From: Pseudomonas farris
Lineage (GTDB): Bacteria > Pseudomonadota > Gammaproteobacteria > Pseudomonadales > Pseudomonadaceae
Length of the DNA stretch: 64,000 bases
Direction: 5' to 3'
NCBI RefSeq assembly: GCF_019145235.1
Contig: NZ_JAHSTV010000005.1
Location: 310,001-374,000, forward strand
Shown piece by piece: positions 9,540 through 18,207 of the stretch. Position numbers and translations under genes: made by a program. The notes below the pieces were generated by a model, which was not told where the DNA came from, made no database searches, and was given only the letters and a program-made list of their open reading frames with translations. Every line of letters starts with the position of its first letter. The stretch's first letter is position 1.

Positions 9540-10310
9540 ATGCATCCCTACTTTTCCCTGCAAGGCCGCACCGCTCTGGTGACCGGCGGCACCCGTGGTA
9601 TCGGCAAAATGATCGCCAAGGCTTATGTCGAGGCTGGCGCCACTGTGTACGTGTGTGCCCGCAATGCCGACGCCTGCCAGCAAACTGCCAACGAACTGAG
9701 TGCCTTCGGGGTTTGTCACGCGGTAGCTGCCAACCTGGCCCATGAAGAAGGCGTCCAGCAATTGGCTGCGCACCTGAGTGAACAGATCGGTCAGCTGGAT
9801 ATTCTGGTGAACAACGCCGGTACCACCTGGGGCGCGCCGCTGGAGAGTTACCCGGTCAAGGGCTGGGAAAAGGTCATGCAGCTCAACGTGACCTCGGTGT
9901 TCAACTGCATTCAGCAATTTCTGCCGCTGCTGCGCAAGGCTGGTTCCGAAGCGAATCCGGCGCGGATCATCAACATTGGTTCGGTGGCCGGGATTTCGTC
10001 CTTTGGCGAACAGGCGTATGCCTACGGCCCGAGTAAAGCCGCCCTACATCAACTGTCGCGGATTCTGGCGCGGGAGCTGGTGAGCCAGCACATCAACGTC
10101 AACGTGATTGCGCCGGGGCGTTTTCCGAGCAAGATGACTCAGCACATAGGGAATGATGAGCAGGCGTTGGCCGAGGATACGGCGTTGATTCCGATGAAGC
10201 GTTGGGGGCGGGAAGAAGAGATGGCTGCCTTGGCTATCAGTCTGGCGAGTACGGCCGGGGCATATATGACTGGGAATATTATTCCTTTGGATGGAGGGTT
10301 CAGCCTTTAG
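9540..10310 (+). CDS. rhlG: RhlG-like NADPH-dependent SDR reductase
   Basis: A 256-residue short-chain dehydrogenase/reductase. The cofactor loop TGGTRGIG is at residues 15-22, NNAG follows in the middle, and the active-site Tyr-Lys pair is in YAYGPSKAAL with the catalytic Ser in NIGSVAGIS. Length and sequence match what I know of P. aeruginosa RhlG almost throughout (same MHPYFSL start and FNCIQQ-type segments). RhlG was first described as a beta-ketoacyl reductase feeding rhamnolipid/PHA precursors, a role since disputed. Nothing nearby indicates rhamnolipid synthesis. Confidence 0.9.
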   Translation: MHPYFSLQGRTALVTGGTRGIGKMIAKAYVEAGATVYVCARNADACQQTANELSAFGVCHAVAANLAHEEGVQQLAAHLSEQIGQLDILVNNAGTTWGAPLESYPVKGWEKVMQLNVTSVFNCIQQFLPLLRKAGSEANPARIINIGSVAGISSFGEQAYAYGPSKAALHQLSRILARELVSQHINVNVIAPGRFPSKMTQHIGNDEQALAEDTALIPMKRWGREEEMAALAISLASTAGAYMTGNIIPLDGGFSL

Positions 10311-10322
10311 TCCGTGGCGCGG

Positions 10323-10419
10323 CCTTCGCGAGCAAGCCCGCTCCCACACTGGATATCCTGTGACCACACCATTTGTGGCCAGCATAAATCCAGTGTGTGC
10401 GGGCTTGCTCGCGAAGGCG
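10323..10419. repeat. REP doublet (REPIN), copy 4, inside-out orientation
   Basis: The first arm is CTTCGCGAGCAAGCCCGC and the second arm is its complement, GCGGGCTTGCTCGCGAA, so the heads point toward each other, opposite to copies 1-3. One core is slightly diverged (GTGTGCGGGC in place of GTGGGAGCGGGC). Confidence 0.9.
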
Positions 10420-10493
10420 ATTTGTCAGTCACCTCCGCCCCAAGGGCCGCTCGGGTTATCATGCCCACCCACACCCCGCCTCGACCCCAAACC

Positions 10494-11195
10494 ATGACCT
10501 ACAGCGTTTCCCCCATCGGCTTCGTGCGCTCCTGTTTCAAGGAGAAGTTCGCCATTCCGCGCCAACCGCAACTGGCCCCGGCCGCTCGAGGCGTGCTGGA
10601 GCTGGTGGCGCCGTTCGATCAGGGTGATGCGGTGCAGGGGCTGGAGCAGGTCAGCCATGTCTGGCTGTTGTTCCTGTTCCATCAGGCCCTGGAAGAAAAG
10701 CCACGCCTGAAAGTCCGCCCTCCACGTCTGGGCGGCAACAAATCCATGGGCGTGTTCGCCACTCGGGCGACGCACCGGCCCAATGGCATCGGTCAATCGG
10801 TGGTCAAACTGGATAAGGTCGAAGCCAATCGGCTGTGGATCTCCGGCATCGACCTACTCGACGGGACGCCGATTCTCGACATCAAACCTTACGTGCCCTA
10901 CGCCGACATTATCGACACGGCGTCCAACAGCATCGCCAGCGCCCCGCCACAGTTGATTCCCGTGCAGTGGACAGACTCAGCGCTGCAACAGGCTCACGAC
11001 CACGCTCAGCGGCTTGATGAGCCCTTGGTCGAGCTGATCGAGCAATGCCTGGCACAAGACCCACGCCCGGCGTATCAGATTCCTGCACCGGAAAGGGAAT
11101 ACGGCGCGCAGTTCTGGGATGTGGACGTGCGCTGGCATTACCCTACGCCTGACCTGATCCGCGTCCTCGAAGTCATTTCCGTATCCAACACGTAG
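10494..11195 (+). CDS. trmO: TrmO (TsaA/YaeB), tRNA t6A37 N6-methyltransferase
   Basis: A 233-residue SAM-dependent enzyme that methylates N6-threonylcarbamoyladenosine at tRNA position 37. The family signature is clear: VFATRATHRPNGIGQSVVKL, then DLLDGTPILDIKPYVPYAD, and a C-terminal domain of about 80 residues as in YaeB-type members. ATG 10494 was chosen because it starts the conserved YSVSPIGFVRS strand directly; an in-frame ATG at 10461 would add 11 residues and cannot be excluded. Monocistronic, with a strong terminator. Confidence 0.94.
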   Translation: MTYSVSPIGFVRSCFKEKFAIPRQPQLAPAARGVLELVAPFDQGDAVQGLEQVSHVWLLFLFHQALEEKPRLKVRPPRLGGNKSMGVFATRATHRPNGIGQSVVKLDKVEANRLWISGIDLLDGTPILDIKPYVPYADIIDTASNSIASAPPQLIPVQWTDSALQQAHDHAQRLDEPLVELIEQCLAQDPRPAYQIPAPEREYGAQFWDVDVRWHYPTPDLIRVLEVISVSNT

Positions 11196-11211
11196 GAAAT
11201 TTCGTCCGGCA

Positions 11212-11252
11212 TAAAAAAGCCCGCGCAGCCTTAAGGCTACGCGGGCTTTTTA
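11212..11252 (+). terminator. Intrinsic terminator of trmO
   Basis: AAAAAAGCCCGCGCAGCC and GGCTACGCGGGCTTTTT form a long stem with a TTAA loop. A and T runs on both sides would work in either direction. Confidence 0.93.
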
Positions 11253-11270
11253 TGGTCTACGCCAAACCAA

Positions 11271-11360
11271 TGTGGGAGCGGGCTTGCTCGCGAAAGCGGA
11301 CTCTCAGTCAACATCATCGTTGAATGTTAAACCGTCTTCGCGAGCAAGCCCGCTCCCACA
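11271..11360. repeat. REP doublet (REPIN), copy 5
   Basis: Inverted pair of the GTGGGAGCGGGCTTGCTCG core between the convergent trmO and fprA genes. Confidence 0.92.
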
Positions 11361-11374
11361 TTTTTCAGCGAAAC

Positions 11375-12154
11375 TTACTTCTCGACGAACGCACGCTCGA
11401 TCAGGTAATCACCCGGCTCGCGCATCCGCGGCGAAACTTTCAGGCCGAAGCTGTTCAACACTTCGCTGGTCTCGTCGAGCATGCTCGGGCTGCCGCACAG
11501 CATGGCGCGGTCGTCCTGCGGGTTGATCGGTGGCAGACCGATGTCGCTGAACAGCTTGCCGCTGCGCATCAGGTCGGTCAGGCGGCCTTCGTTCTCGAAT
11601 GGCTCGCGGGTCACGGTCGGGTAGTAGATCAACTTGTCACGCAGCGCCTCGCCGAAGAACTCGTTCTGCGGCAGGTGCTCGGTGATGAACTCGCGGTAAG
11701 CGACTTCATTGACGTAACGCACGCCGTGGCACAGGATCACTTTTTCGAAACGCTCGTAGGTTTCCGGGTCCTGGATGACGCTCATGAATGGCGCCAGACC
11801 GGTACCGGTGCTGAGCAGGTACAAATGTTTGCCAGGCTTCAAGTCATCCAGCACCAGCGTGCCGGTAGGCTTTTTGCTGATGATGATCTCGTCGCCTTCC
11901 TTCAGATGCTGCAACTGGGAAGTCAGCGGGCCATCAGGCACCTTGATGCTGAAGAACTCGAGATGCTCTTCCCAGTTCGGGCTGGCAATCGAGTAAGCGC
12001 GCATAAGCGGGCGGCCATTGGGCTGTTGCAGGCCGATCATCACGAACTGACCGTTCTCGAAGCGCAGGCCCGGATCGCGGGTGCACTTGAAGCTGAACAG
12101 AGTGTCGTTCCAGTGGTGAACACTGAGGACACGCTCGTGGTTCATGTTGCTCAT
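11375..12154 (-). CDS. fprA: FprA, ferredoxin/flavodoxin-NADP+ reductase
   Basis: A 259-residue FAD enzyme that exchanges electrons between NADPH and ferredoxin or flavodoxin, used in oxidative-stress defence and Fe-S cluster supply. The FAD-binding motif RAYSIAS is at about residues 51-57; the NADP-binding part has STGTGLAPFMS and the CGSPSML motif; the C-terminus YLIERAFVEK is typical of the bacterial subclass. ATG 12154 has AGGAG ten bases upstream; a second ATG lies three codons in. It is divergent from a LysR gene that fits FinR, the known regulator of fprA in P. putida. Confidence 0.96.
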   Translation of the reverse strand: MSNMNHERVLSVHHWNDTLFSFKCTRDPGLRFENGQFVMIGLQQPNGRPLMRAYSIASPNWEEHLEFFSIKVPDGPLTSQLQHLKEGDEIIISKKPTGTLVLDDLKPGKHLYLLSTGTGLAPFMSVIQDPETYERFEKVILCHGVRYVNEVAYREFITEHLPQNEFFGEALRDKLIYYPTVTREPFENEGRLTDLMRSGKLFSDIGLPPINPQDDRAMLCGSPSMLDETSEVLNSFGLKVSPRMREPGDYLIERAFVEK

Positions 12155-12275
12155 GTACGTGGGACTCCTGGAGATTTGCCTGCGCCGATGATGTGCGCAA
12201 TTGCAGCGCATTCTAATGGCAGCGACAATATCTGTTAACTGGATTATTAAGATAAGGGTTATCGGTTATATCGAT
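12155..12275. promoter_or_regulatory. fprA-finR divergent control region
   Basis: This AT-rich 121-base gap must contain both promoters. A dyad ATCG-GTTATAT-CGAT (12261-12275) fits the T-N11-A pattern of LysR sites and abuts the finR start codon, so binding there could repress finR. Assignment as a FinR site is inference. Confidence 0.45.
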
Positions 12276-13202
12276 ATGCGATTTACTCTCCGTCAACTTC
12301 AAGTATTCGTCGCCGTCGCCCAGCAGGAAAGCGTATCCCGTGCTGCATTGACGCTCAACCTCTCGCAATCGGCGGCGAGCACCTCAATCACCGAGCTAGA
12401 GCGTCAGTGCAGCTGTCAGCTGTTCGATCGCGCCGGCAAACGGCTGAGCCTCAACGCCCTCGGCAAACAGCTGTTGCCGCAGGCGGTGGCCCTGCTCGAC
12501 CAGGCCAAGGAAATTGAAGACTTGCTCAACGGCAAGTCCGGTTTCGGCTCCCTGGCGGTCGGCGCGACCCTGACCATCGGCAATTACCTCGCCACCCTGC
12601 TGATCGGCAGCTTCATGCAGCGCCATCCGGAAAGCCAGGTGAAGCTACATGTGCAGAACACTGCCAACATCGTGCAACAGGTCGCGCACTATGAAATTGA
12701 TCTGGGTCTAATCGAAGGCGATTGCAGTCATCCGGACATCGAAGTACAGAGCTGGGTCGAAGATGAGCTGGTGGTGTTCTGTGCTCCTCAGCATCCGCTG
12801 GCCAAACGCGGCATCGCGACCATGGAGGAGCTGAGTCATGAGGCGTGGATTCTCCGCGAACAAGGTTCGGGCACCCGGCTGACGTTCGACCAGGCCATGC
12901 GACACCATCGCAGCGCGCTGAACATTCGCCTGGAGCTGGAACACACCGAAGCGATCAAGCGCGCGGTGGAATCAGGTTTGGGGATTGGCTGCATTTCGCG
13001 CCTGGCGCTGCGCGATGCGTTCCGCCGCGGCAGCCTGGTGCCAGTGGAAACACCGGATCTGGATCTGGCGCGGCAGTTCTATTTCATCTGGCACAAGCAG
13101 AAATATCAGACATCGGCGATGCGCGAATTCCTCGAACTGTGCCGCGCGTTCACCGCCGGGGTTCAGCGCAGCGACGAGATCGTTCTGCCCACCATCGCTT
13201 AA
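12276..13202 (+). CDS. finR: LysR-type regulator, FinR-like
   Basis: A 308-residue LysR regulator. The winged HTH is residues 1-60 (MRFTLRQLQVFVAVAQQESV, then AALTLNLSQSAASTSITELE) and the effector domain starts at about residue 90 (GSLAVGATLTIGNYLA). The divergent arrangement with fprA is the basis for naming it FinR, which activates fprA under superoxide stress in P. putida; sequence alone does not distinguish it from CysB-like or other LysR proteins. The start is ATG 12276, because the codons before it overlap the promoter region. Its stop overlaps the dgkA stop by three bases, so the two genes converge. Confidence 0.88.
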   Translation: MRFTLRQLQVFVAVAQQESVSRAALTLNLSQSAASTSITELERQCSCQLFDRAGKRLSLNALGKQLLPQAVALLDQAKEIEDLLNGKSGFGSLAVGATLTIGNYLATLLIGSFMQRHPESQVKLHVQNTANIVQQVAHYEIDLGLIEGDCSHPDIEVQSWVEDELVVFCAPQHPLAKRGIATMEELSHEAWILREQGSGTRLTFDQAMRHHRSALNIRLELEHTEAIKRAVESGLGIGCISRLALRDAFRRGSLVPVETPDLDLARQFYFIWHKQKYQTSAMREFLELCRAFTAGVQRSDEIVLPTIA

Positions 13203-13561
13203 AGCAGAATCACCGCCCACACCAGCGCGATCATGCTCAACGCCACGAATTGAGCGGCGCTGCCCATGTCTTTGGCGTTCTTGGACAGTGGATGCAACTC
13301 AAGGGAAATGCGGTCGATGGCCGCCTCCACCGCCGAATTGAGCAACTCGACGATCAAGGCCAACAGGCAGACCGCAATCAGCAGCGCCTGCTCGACACGA
13401 CTGACGTTCAGGAAGAACGACAGCGGAATCAGGATAACGTTGAGCAACACCAGTTGCCGGAAGGCCGCTTCACCGGTGAAGGCCGCGCGCAGGCCGTCCA
13501 GAGAGTAACCAGAGGCGTTGAGGATGCGTTTGAGGCCGGTCTGGCCTTTGAAAGGTGACAT
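13199..13561 (-). CDS. dgkA: DgkA, diacylglycerol kinase
   Basis: A 120-residue integral membrane kinase that phosphorylates diacylglycerol released by membrane-derived glucan synthesis, returning it to phosphatidic acid. It has an amphipathic N-terminus, three hydrophobic helices, and the signature ELLNSAVEAAIDRIS with the catalytic Glu and metal-binding Glu/Asn residues. Length is typical. It lies 75 bases downstream of erdR in the same direction, the same neighbour arrangement as in P. aeruginosa, so the pair may be co-transcribed. Confidence 0.96.
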   Translation of the reverse strand: MSPFKGQTGLKRILNASGYSLDGLRAAFTGEAAFRQLVLLNVILIPLSFFLNVSRVEQALLIAVCLLALIVELLNSAVEAAIDRISLELHPLSKNAKDMGSAAQFVALSMIALVWAVILL

Positions 13562-13636
13562 AAAGTAGGCAACTGACCAAAAAGGAGTGGGAAAGCTAGA
13601 TGAAGCAAAGTCAAAAAAGCGTGAACACGTAGCTCC

Positions 13637-14287
13637 TTAGTTGCTCGAAATTGACTCAAGTTGTTGCAAGAGCAGCGCTGCCTGAGTCCGGGTCCGCACA
13701 TTCAGCTTACGGAAAATGGCCGTGACGTGGGCCTTGATCGTCGCTTCGGAAACGCTCAACTCGTAAGCAATCTGCTTGTTCAGCAAACCTTCACAGACCA
13801 TGGTCAACACCCGGAACTGCTGGGGTGTCAGGCTGGCAAGGCCTTCGCTGGCAGCCTTGGCTTCGGCGGAAACGCTGACCGCTTCAAAGGCCTGGGGCGG
13901 CCAGAAAACATCGCCATCCAGCACCGCGCGTACGGCTTTCTGAATGACGCTCAAATCACTGGACTTGGGAATGAAACCGCTGGCGCCGAATTCACGGGAT
14001 TTCACCATGATCGACGCTTCTTCCTGAGCCGACACCATCACCACCGGAATCTGCGGGTACTGCCCACGCAACAGCACCAACCCCGAAAAACCGTAAGCCC
14101 CCGGCATGTTCAGGTCCAGCAATACCAGATCCCAGTCGGCCTTTTCGTCCAGACGGGTTTCCAGCTCGGCAATGCTCGCCACTTCCACCAGGCGGACATC
14201 CGGCCCCAGGCCCAGGGTCAACGCTTGATGCAGGGCGCTACGAAAAAGAGGATGGTCATCGGCAATCAGGATTTCGTATGTGGCCAT
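13637..14287 (-). CDS. erdR: ErdR-like LuxR-family response regulator
   Basis: A 216-residue response regulator. The receiver domain occupies about residues 1-125, with acidic residues at 10-11, the phosphoacceptor Asp58 in VLLDLNMPG, and the conserved Lys in IPKSSD. A LuxR-type HTH occupies about 150-212 (LTPQQFRVLTMVCEGLLNKQIAYELSVSEATIKAHV). The position next to dgkA and the sequence match ErdR of P. aeruginosa, which controls ethanol and acetate catabolism genes such as acsA. No sensor kinase gene is adjacent, so it receives its signal from an unlinked kinase. Confidence 0.9.
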   Translation of the reverse strand: MATYEILIADDHPLFRSALHQALTLGLGPDVRLVEVASIAELETRLDEKADWDLVLLDLNMPGAYGFSGLVLLRGQYPQIPVVMVSAQEEASIMVKSREFGASGFIPKSSDLSVIQKAVRAVLDGDVFWPPQAFEAVSVSAEAKAASEGLASLTPQQFRVLTMVCEGLLNKQIAYELSVSEATIKAHVTAIFRKLNVRTRTQAALLLQQLESISSN

Positions 14288-14528
14288 TTTTCAAATGATC
14301 CTGTTTTTTATGGGGACGCCTGATGCATTTCAGGCCTCGCCAAAACAACTCGAGGTGCAGCCACGCAGCAGCACCAACAGGGCACGTTCAACGCCAATTA
14401 CGTAAAAAAGCAGCGTTTCAAACCTTGGCCGCGCCCTAATCGGCGCCAAGCATGCCCAGCGAAGCCGGGGTGGTCAAGTTGCGTGCCCCCCCGCTAGCGA
14501 GCCTGATTCTTTGCAGTATGGGCGATGT

Positions 14529-15272
14529 TCAGCAGATGACGGGCGCCGCGTGCTGCACAAAGGGCATCAGCTCGGCGTGGGCCGGTGTTGCAACATTCAT
14601 ATCCAGCTGATGTTTAGCGTCCAGATAATGCTGGCTGAACACATCAAAATAAGCGTCCAGCGCAGAGGCAGCGTCTGTATCACCGGCAAGATCGAGGCAC
14701 AGCGCCGCCACTTCGGCCGTGCACAGGTGCTCGCTGCGAGTGGACCTGCGCAATCGGTACCGTGAAAGCTTCTCAGGAAGCAGGCTCAGAATCGGGAACG
14801 CATCAAAATAGGGGCTTTTCCGGAAAATCTTCCGGGCTTCGGTCCAGGTGGCGTCCAGCAGAATAAACAGTGGGCGCTTGGTGCCGTCGATCTCGACGCT
14901 GTGGGTCACTCGCTCGGGCTCGACGTATTCACCCGGAAACACCAGGTACGGCTGCCATTGCGGGTCGGCTAACAGCGCCAGCAGTTGTTCATCAACTTCC
15001 GTGCGCGACCAGATGAACGCATGGTTGTCGCGCACCACATCGGCAATCAGCCAACCGGTGTTGCTTGGTTTGAACACTTCTTTATTGGTCATGATCAGGC
15101 ACACGCCGCTACGGGTGTCGACCTGCGGGCGCCAGGCGCATAGGCAGTGGCTCTCAATCACACGGCAGGCACGGCAACGGGTTGCTCGCCAGCCACGGGC
15201 CTGAATCGGCTTGATGCCCTCTTCCTCTCGCTGATCACGCAAGAGGGCTACGGCGTTGGGGGCGTGGTTCAT
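14529..15272 (-). CDS. DTW-domain tRNA-uridine aminocarboxypropyltransferase (TapT/Tapt-like)
   Basis: A 247-residue protein of the DTW family, which transfers the aminocarboxypropyl group of SAM to tRNA uridine (acp3U). N-terminal zinc-type cysteines are seen in RCRACRVIESHCLC, and the family motif is present as LLDATWTEARKIF, followed by the RRSTRSEHLCTAEVAAL stretch. ATG 15272 starts at MNHAPNAV; the frame extends 17 codons further up, but those residues do not look like family sequence. The 240-base gap on its right arm toward erdR (14288-14528) holds nothing I recognise. Confidence 0.88.
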   Translation of the reverse strand: MNHAPNAVALLRDQREEEGIKPIQARGWRATRCRACRVIESHCLCAWRPQVDTRSGVCLIMTNKEVFKPSNTGWLIADVVRDNHAFIWSRTEVDEQLLALLADPQWQPYLVFPGEYVEPERVTHSVEIDGTKRPLFILLDATWTEARKIFRKSPYFDAFPILSLLPEKLSRYRLRRSTRSEHLCTAEVAALCLDLAGDTDAASALDAYFDVFSQHYLDAKHQLDMNVATPAHAELMPFVQHAAPVIC

Positions 15273-15461
15273 CGTAGGCAACACCGGTAGACAGGAAAAC
15301 TCGACACAAACGGCACTCGGCAAGGCAATAAAGGCCAGCAGTTTACCAGAGCGGCCGGCGCAAGCCTGTACCGTCCAGGCGCGCTCCCCTATAATTCGCC
15401 GCCACTGAACGCACAGTCACGTGGCTGGTCGAACCACCAGTCACTGAACCAGGAGAGTTTC

Positions 15462-15887
15462 ATGCTGCGCCTTATCGTTCCCACCGCTGCCGTTTTGCTG
15501 GCGTCGTCCTTCAGTGCTCAGGCTGCGTCCTTGAGTGAGCAGAATCTGAACAGAGAGCTGCGAAACGTCGCCGTACAAAGCAGTGTCGGCACGCCACGGG
15601 CGATCAACGAAGACATTCAGGATCAGGGTTATACCGTCGAAGGCAATCAGCTGATCAACCATCTGAGTGTTCAGAGCAGCCACGCCGACAAGATGCGCGC
15701 CGATCCGAAAGCCGTGTACTTCCAGCTTGGCGCCTCCGTCTGCAGAAACGAGGGGTTCCGCAAGCTGATGGCCAAGGGCGCGATCATGCGTTACGACTTC
15801 ACCGAAGTGAAATCCAACCGCCCGGTCGGCTCCGCAAGCTTCCAGGAATCGGATTGCCCGAAAGCCACACCGGCCAAGAAAAAGTAA
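15462..15887 (+). CDS. Small secreted protein of the QSregVF (PA3611-like) family
   Basis: A 141-residue protein with a clear signal peptide: basic start MLR, hydrophobic core to about residue 20, and cleavage after SAQA-A. The mature part is about 120 residues with two Cys (in VCRNEGF and ESDCPK) that may form a disulfide, and ends in a Lys-rich tail. It resembles the family named for quorum-sensing-regulated virulence factor PA3611 of P. aeruginosa, whose function is not well defined. GGAGAG precedes the ATG by seven bases. Its stop directly abuts the stop of the convergent gene. Confidence 0.85.
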   Translation: MLRLIVPTAAVLLASSFSAQAASLSEQNLNRELRNVAVQSSVGTPRAINEDIQDQGYTVEGNQLINHLSVQSSHADKMRADPKAVYFQLGASVCRNEGFRKLMAKGAIMRYDFTEVKSNRPVGSASFQESDCPKATPAKKK

Positions 15888-16082
15888 TCAACGAGAATTG
15901 GCGCGCCGCTGTTCATCCTCGGCGCGCAGTTCTGCCAACAGCGCCTGCAAGTAGCGCGAACGTCGCTCTCCGCCCTCCAGACGCCGGCAGCACTCCTCTT
16001 CAAGACTCAAATGATTAGTCTCGGCTGATAATTTCAGCAATCGATACAGTTGCGCATCGATTTCCAGAGTGACTCTGGGCAT
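15888..16082 (-). CDS. Small Arc/ribbon-helix-helix-like protein
   Basis: A 64-residue protein beginning MPRVTLEIDAQLYRLLKLSAE, the strand-helix pattern of ribbon-helix-helix DNA-binding proteins, followed by a second helix LSLEEECCRRLEGGE and a charged C-terminal helix. GGGAGG lies at a good distance before ATG 16082, which supports it as a real gene. No toxin-like gene is next to it, so it is not obviously part of a toxin-antitoxin pair. Target unknown. Confidence 0.65.
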   Translation of the reverse strand: MPRVTLEIDAQLYRLLKLSAETNHLSLEEECCRRLEGGERRSRYLQALLAELRAEDEQRRANSR

Positions 16083-16571
16083 GGTTTACCGCCTCCCTGC
16101 ACGCAGTGATCGTCGTTGATCACGCGATAAATCCCTGAATTGCTAAAACGTTGCGTCCTGCCATTGACGCAAAGTTGTCGTGTCACGCCTGTAACTTAGT
16201 AAATCAGAGCGCAGGACATACGGCTTGCGTTCAGACGAGCGGTGAAAGCACCTTGCAAATCGTCAATAAGCGGTTGCCAGGAAAGACTTTGCGGCGCAAT
16301 GATCAAGCAGCAAAAATCGTTGCGAGGGTCTAAATTCAAAGTGTTCACGTTGATTTTTTTCCGGGCAGAAAAGGGGCTGCCCATTGCGTGCCTTATTGTG
16401 CGAACGTTTCTTTCATTCAAGGGATAAGCAGAGCCCGTATGGATGGCTCGATTGCAACCGAGTCAGATGGAGCGCCCAGGCAAGGGCTTGGGCAGACAGC
16501 GACACAAGGGGTGTCGCGGCGCCGACGATTGTTTTGTCGGGCCAAGGGTTCTGTGCAGAAGGAGAAGTTGA
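16083..16571. promoter_or_regulatory. 489-base gap with three tandem hairpins before the LOG-family gene
   Basis: No convincing gene. The last 100 bases before the LOG gene form three successive hairpins: GCCCA/TGGGC (16474-16493), GCGACAC/GTGTCGC with loop AAGGG (16499-16517) and CCGAC/GTCGG (16522-16540). AAGGAGAAG then serves as the ribosome binding site. This may be a regulated leader. The stretch 16083-16460 shows nothing I can name. Confidence 0.4.
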
Positions 16572-17690
16572 ATGCCTTACCAACCGAATGACCTCCTGAG
16601 CCGTCATTTTCAAGAAAGCGGCCACGACCTCACCAGCAAGGTCGAAGAACAACTCAACCTGGTTTCACCCAACAGCCCCAACATCCCGATTTACCGCGAC
16701 ATGATCCTGACTGTGCTGCGCATGGCCCAGGAAGATCACAACCGCTGGAATGCCAAGATCACCCTGCAAGCCTTGCGCGAACTCGAGCATGCCTTCCGTG
16801 TGATGGAGCAGTTCAAGGGACGACGCAAAGTCACCGTTTTCGGCTCGGCCCGCACGCCGATAGAACACCCACTGTATGGTTTGGCCCGAGAGCTTGGCGC
16901 CGCTCTGGCGCGCTCGGACATGATGGTCATCACCGGTGCCGGTGGCGGCATCATGGCGGCGGCCCATGAAGGTGCCGGCCTGGAACATAGCTTGGGATTC
17001 AACATCACCCTGCCCTTCGAGCAGCATGCCAATCCCACGGTCAATGGCACCGGGAATCTACTGCCCTTCCACTTTTTCTTTACCCGCAAGCTGTTCTTCG
17101 TCAAGGAAGCCGATGCGCTGGTCCTGTGCCCGGGCGGTTTCGGTACGCTGGATGAAGCGCTGGAAGTGCTGACCCTGATTCAGACTGGCAAAAGCCCATT
17201 GGTGCCCGTGGTGCTACTGGATGCGCCGGGCGGCAAGTTCTGGCAAGGCGCGCTGGACTTCATTCATCATCAACTGGAGGAAAATCGCTACATCCTGCCA
17301 ACCGACATGAAGCTGTTGAGTCTGGTCTACAGTGCCGAAGAGGCAGTGGAGCAGATCAATCAGTTCTACAGCAACTTCCACTCCAGCCGCTGGCTCAAGC
17401 ATCAGTTCGTGATTCGCATGAACCACAAACTCAGCGACCGGGCGCTTGAACACATGCAGGAGGCATTCGCCGACCTGTGCCTGAGCGATCACTTCCATCA
17501 ACACGCCTACAGCGGTGAGGAGCACGACGAACCGCAGTTCAGCCATCTGGCGCGACTTTCCTTCACCTTCAACGCCCGTGATCATGGTCGTCTGCGGGAG
17601 TTGGTGGATTACATCAACCTGCCGGAAAACTGGGCCCAGTCCAAACCCCAGGCGCAACAACGCACACGGGAACCGTCCAAGGTAACGTGA
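16572..17690 (+). CDS. LOG-family (TIGR00730) Rossmann-fold protein, probable nucleotide 5'-monophosphate phosphoribohydrolase
   Basis: A 372-residue protein. The central domain (about residues 85-265) has the LOG signature: VFGSART, GAGGGIMAAAHEGA at 122-135, and PGGFGTLDE at 187-195, the family PGGxGTxxE motif. LOG proteins cleave the N-glycosidic bond of nucleoside 5'-monophosphates, as in PpnN or cytokinin riboside hydrolase. The extra N-terminal 80 residues and C-terminal 100 residues make it longer than plain LOG proteins. It has a hairpin-rich leader and no co-directional neighbour. Confidence 0.88.
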   Translation: MPYQPNDLLSRHFQESGHDLTSKVEEQLNLVSPNSPNIPIYRDMILTVLRMAQEDHNRWNAKITLQALRELEHAFRVMEQFKGRRKVTVFGSARTPIEHPLYGLARELGAALARSDMMVITGAGGGIMAAAHEGAGLEHSLGFNITLPFEQHANPTVNGTGNLLPFHFFFTRKLFFVKEADALVLCPGGFGTLDEALEVLTLIQTGKSPLVPVVLLDAPGGKFWQGALDFIHHQLEENRYILPTDMKLLSLVYSAEEAVEQINQFYSNFHSSRWLKHQFVIRMNHKLSDRALEHMQEAFADLCLSDHFHQHAYSGEEHDEPQFSHLARLSFTFNARDHGRLRELVDYINLPENWAQSKPQAQQRTREPSKVT

Positions 17691-17693
17691 GGC

Positions 17694-17728
17694 AAAAAAA
17701 CGGCCCGCTATCGAAATAGCGAGCCGTT
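17694..17728 (-). terminator. Intrinsic terminator between recX and the LOG gene
   Basis: ACGGCTCGCTATTTCGATAG and its partner form a long stem followed on the minus strand by TTTTTTT. It is clearly a terminator for the recX side; the plus side has only a weak T run. Confidence 0.88.
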
Positions 17729-17731
17729 CAT

Positions 17732-18199
17732 TCAATCGTCCATCCCTCGGCCGCTGAACAAGCGGCTGATCATTTCCATGGAATATCCCCGATAACTCAG
17801 GAACCTGCCCTGTTTGGCACGTTCCCGGGCGTCTATCGGTAAGTGCCCAGCAAATTTGCGCCTCCAGGTGTCTTCCAGTTGTTCCTGCCAGTTGATACCG
17901 CTCTCGCGCAAAGCGAGTTCGATGTCAGTACGTTGCAGACCGCGCTGGCTCAACTCTTCACGAATTCGCAAAGGGCCATAACCGGAACGGGCACGGTAGG
18001 AAACAAAGCTCTCGAGGTAACGGGACTCGGACAACAGGCCCTCTTCCGTCAAGCGGTCGAGTGCTGTGTCGATCATTTCCGGGAGGGCGCCGCGCTGACG
18101 CAGTTTACGCGTCAGCTCGACTCGACCGTGCTCGCGTCGCGCGAGCAGGTCCATTGCGGTTCGCCGCACCGCGACGAGTGTATCGAGTACGGCGGTCAT
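17732..18199 (-). CDS. recX: RecX regulatory protein
   Basis: A 155-residue all-helical protein that binds within the RecA filament groove and limits recombinase activity. It shows the three-helix repeats typical of Rec[20 protein letters not shown], then [29 protein letters not shown], then a C-terminal [16 protein letters not shown]. Its start lies nine bases after the recA stop in the same direction, so it is co-transcribed from the SOS-controlled recA promoter. Confidence 0.97.
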   Translation of the reverse strand: MTAVLDTLVAVRRTAMDLLARREHGRVELTRKLRQRGALPEMIDTALDRLTEEGLLSESRYLESFVSYRARSGYGPLRIREELSQRGLQRTDIELALRESGINWQEQLEDTWRRKFAGHLPIDARERAKQGRFLSYRGYSMEMISRLFSGRGMDD

Positions 18200-18207
18200 C
18201 GGATCAA

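Noticed and set aside
13562..13636. Separate promoter or small gene between erdR and dgkA
   Set aside because: Only 75 bases with no convincing -10/-35 pair or frame; co-transcription is simpler.
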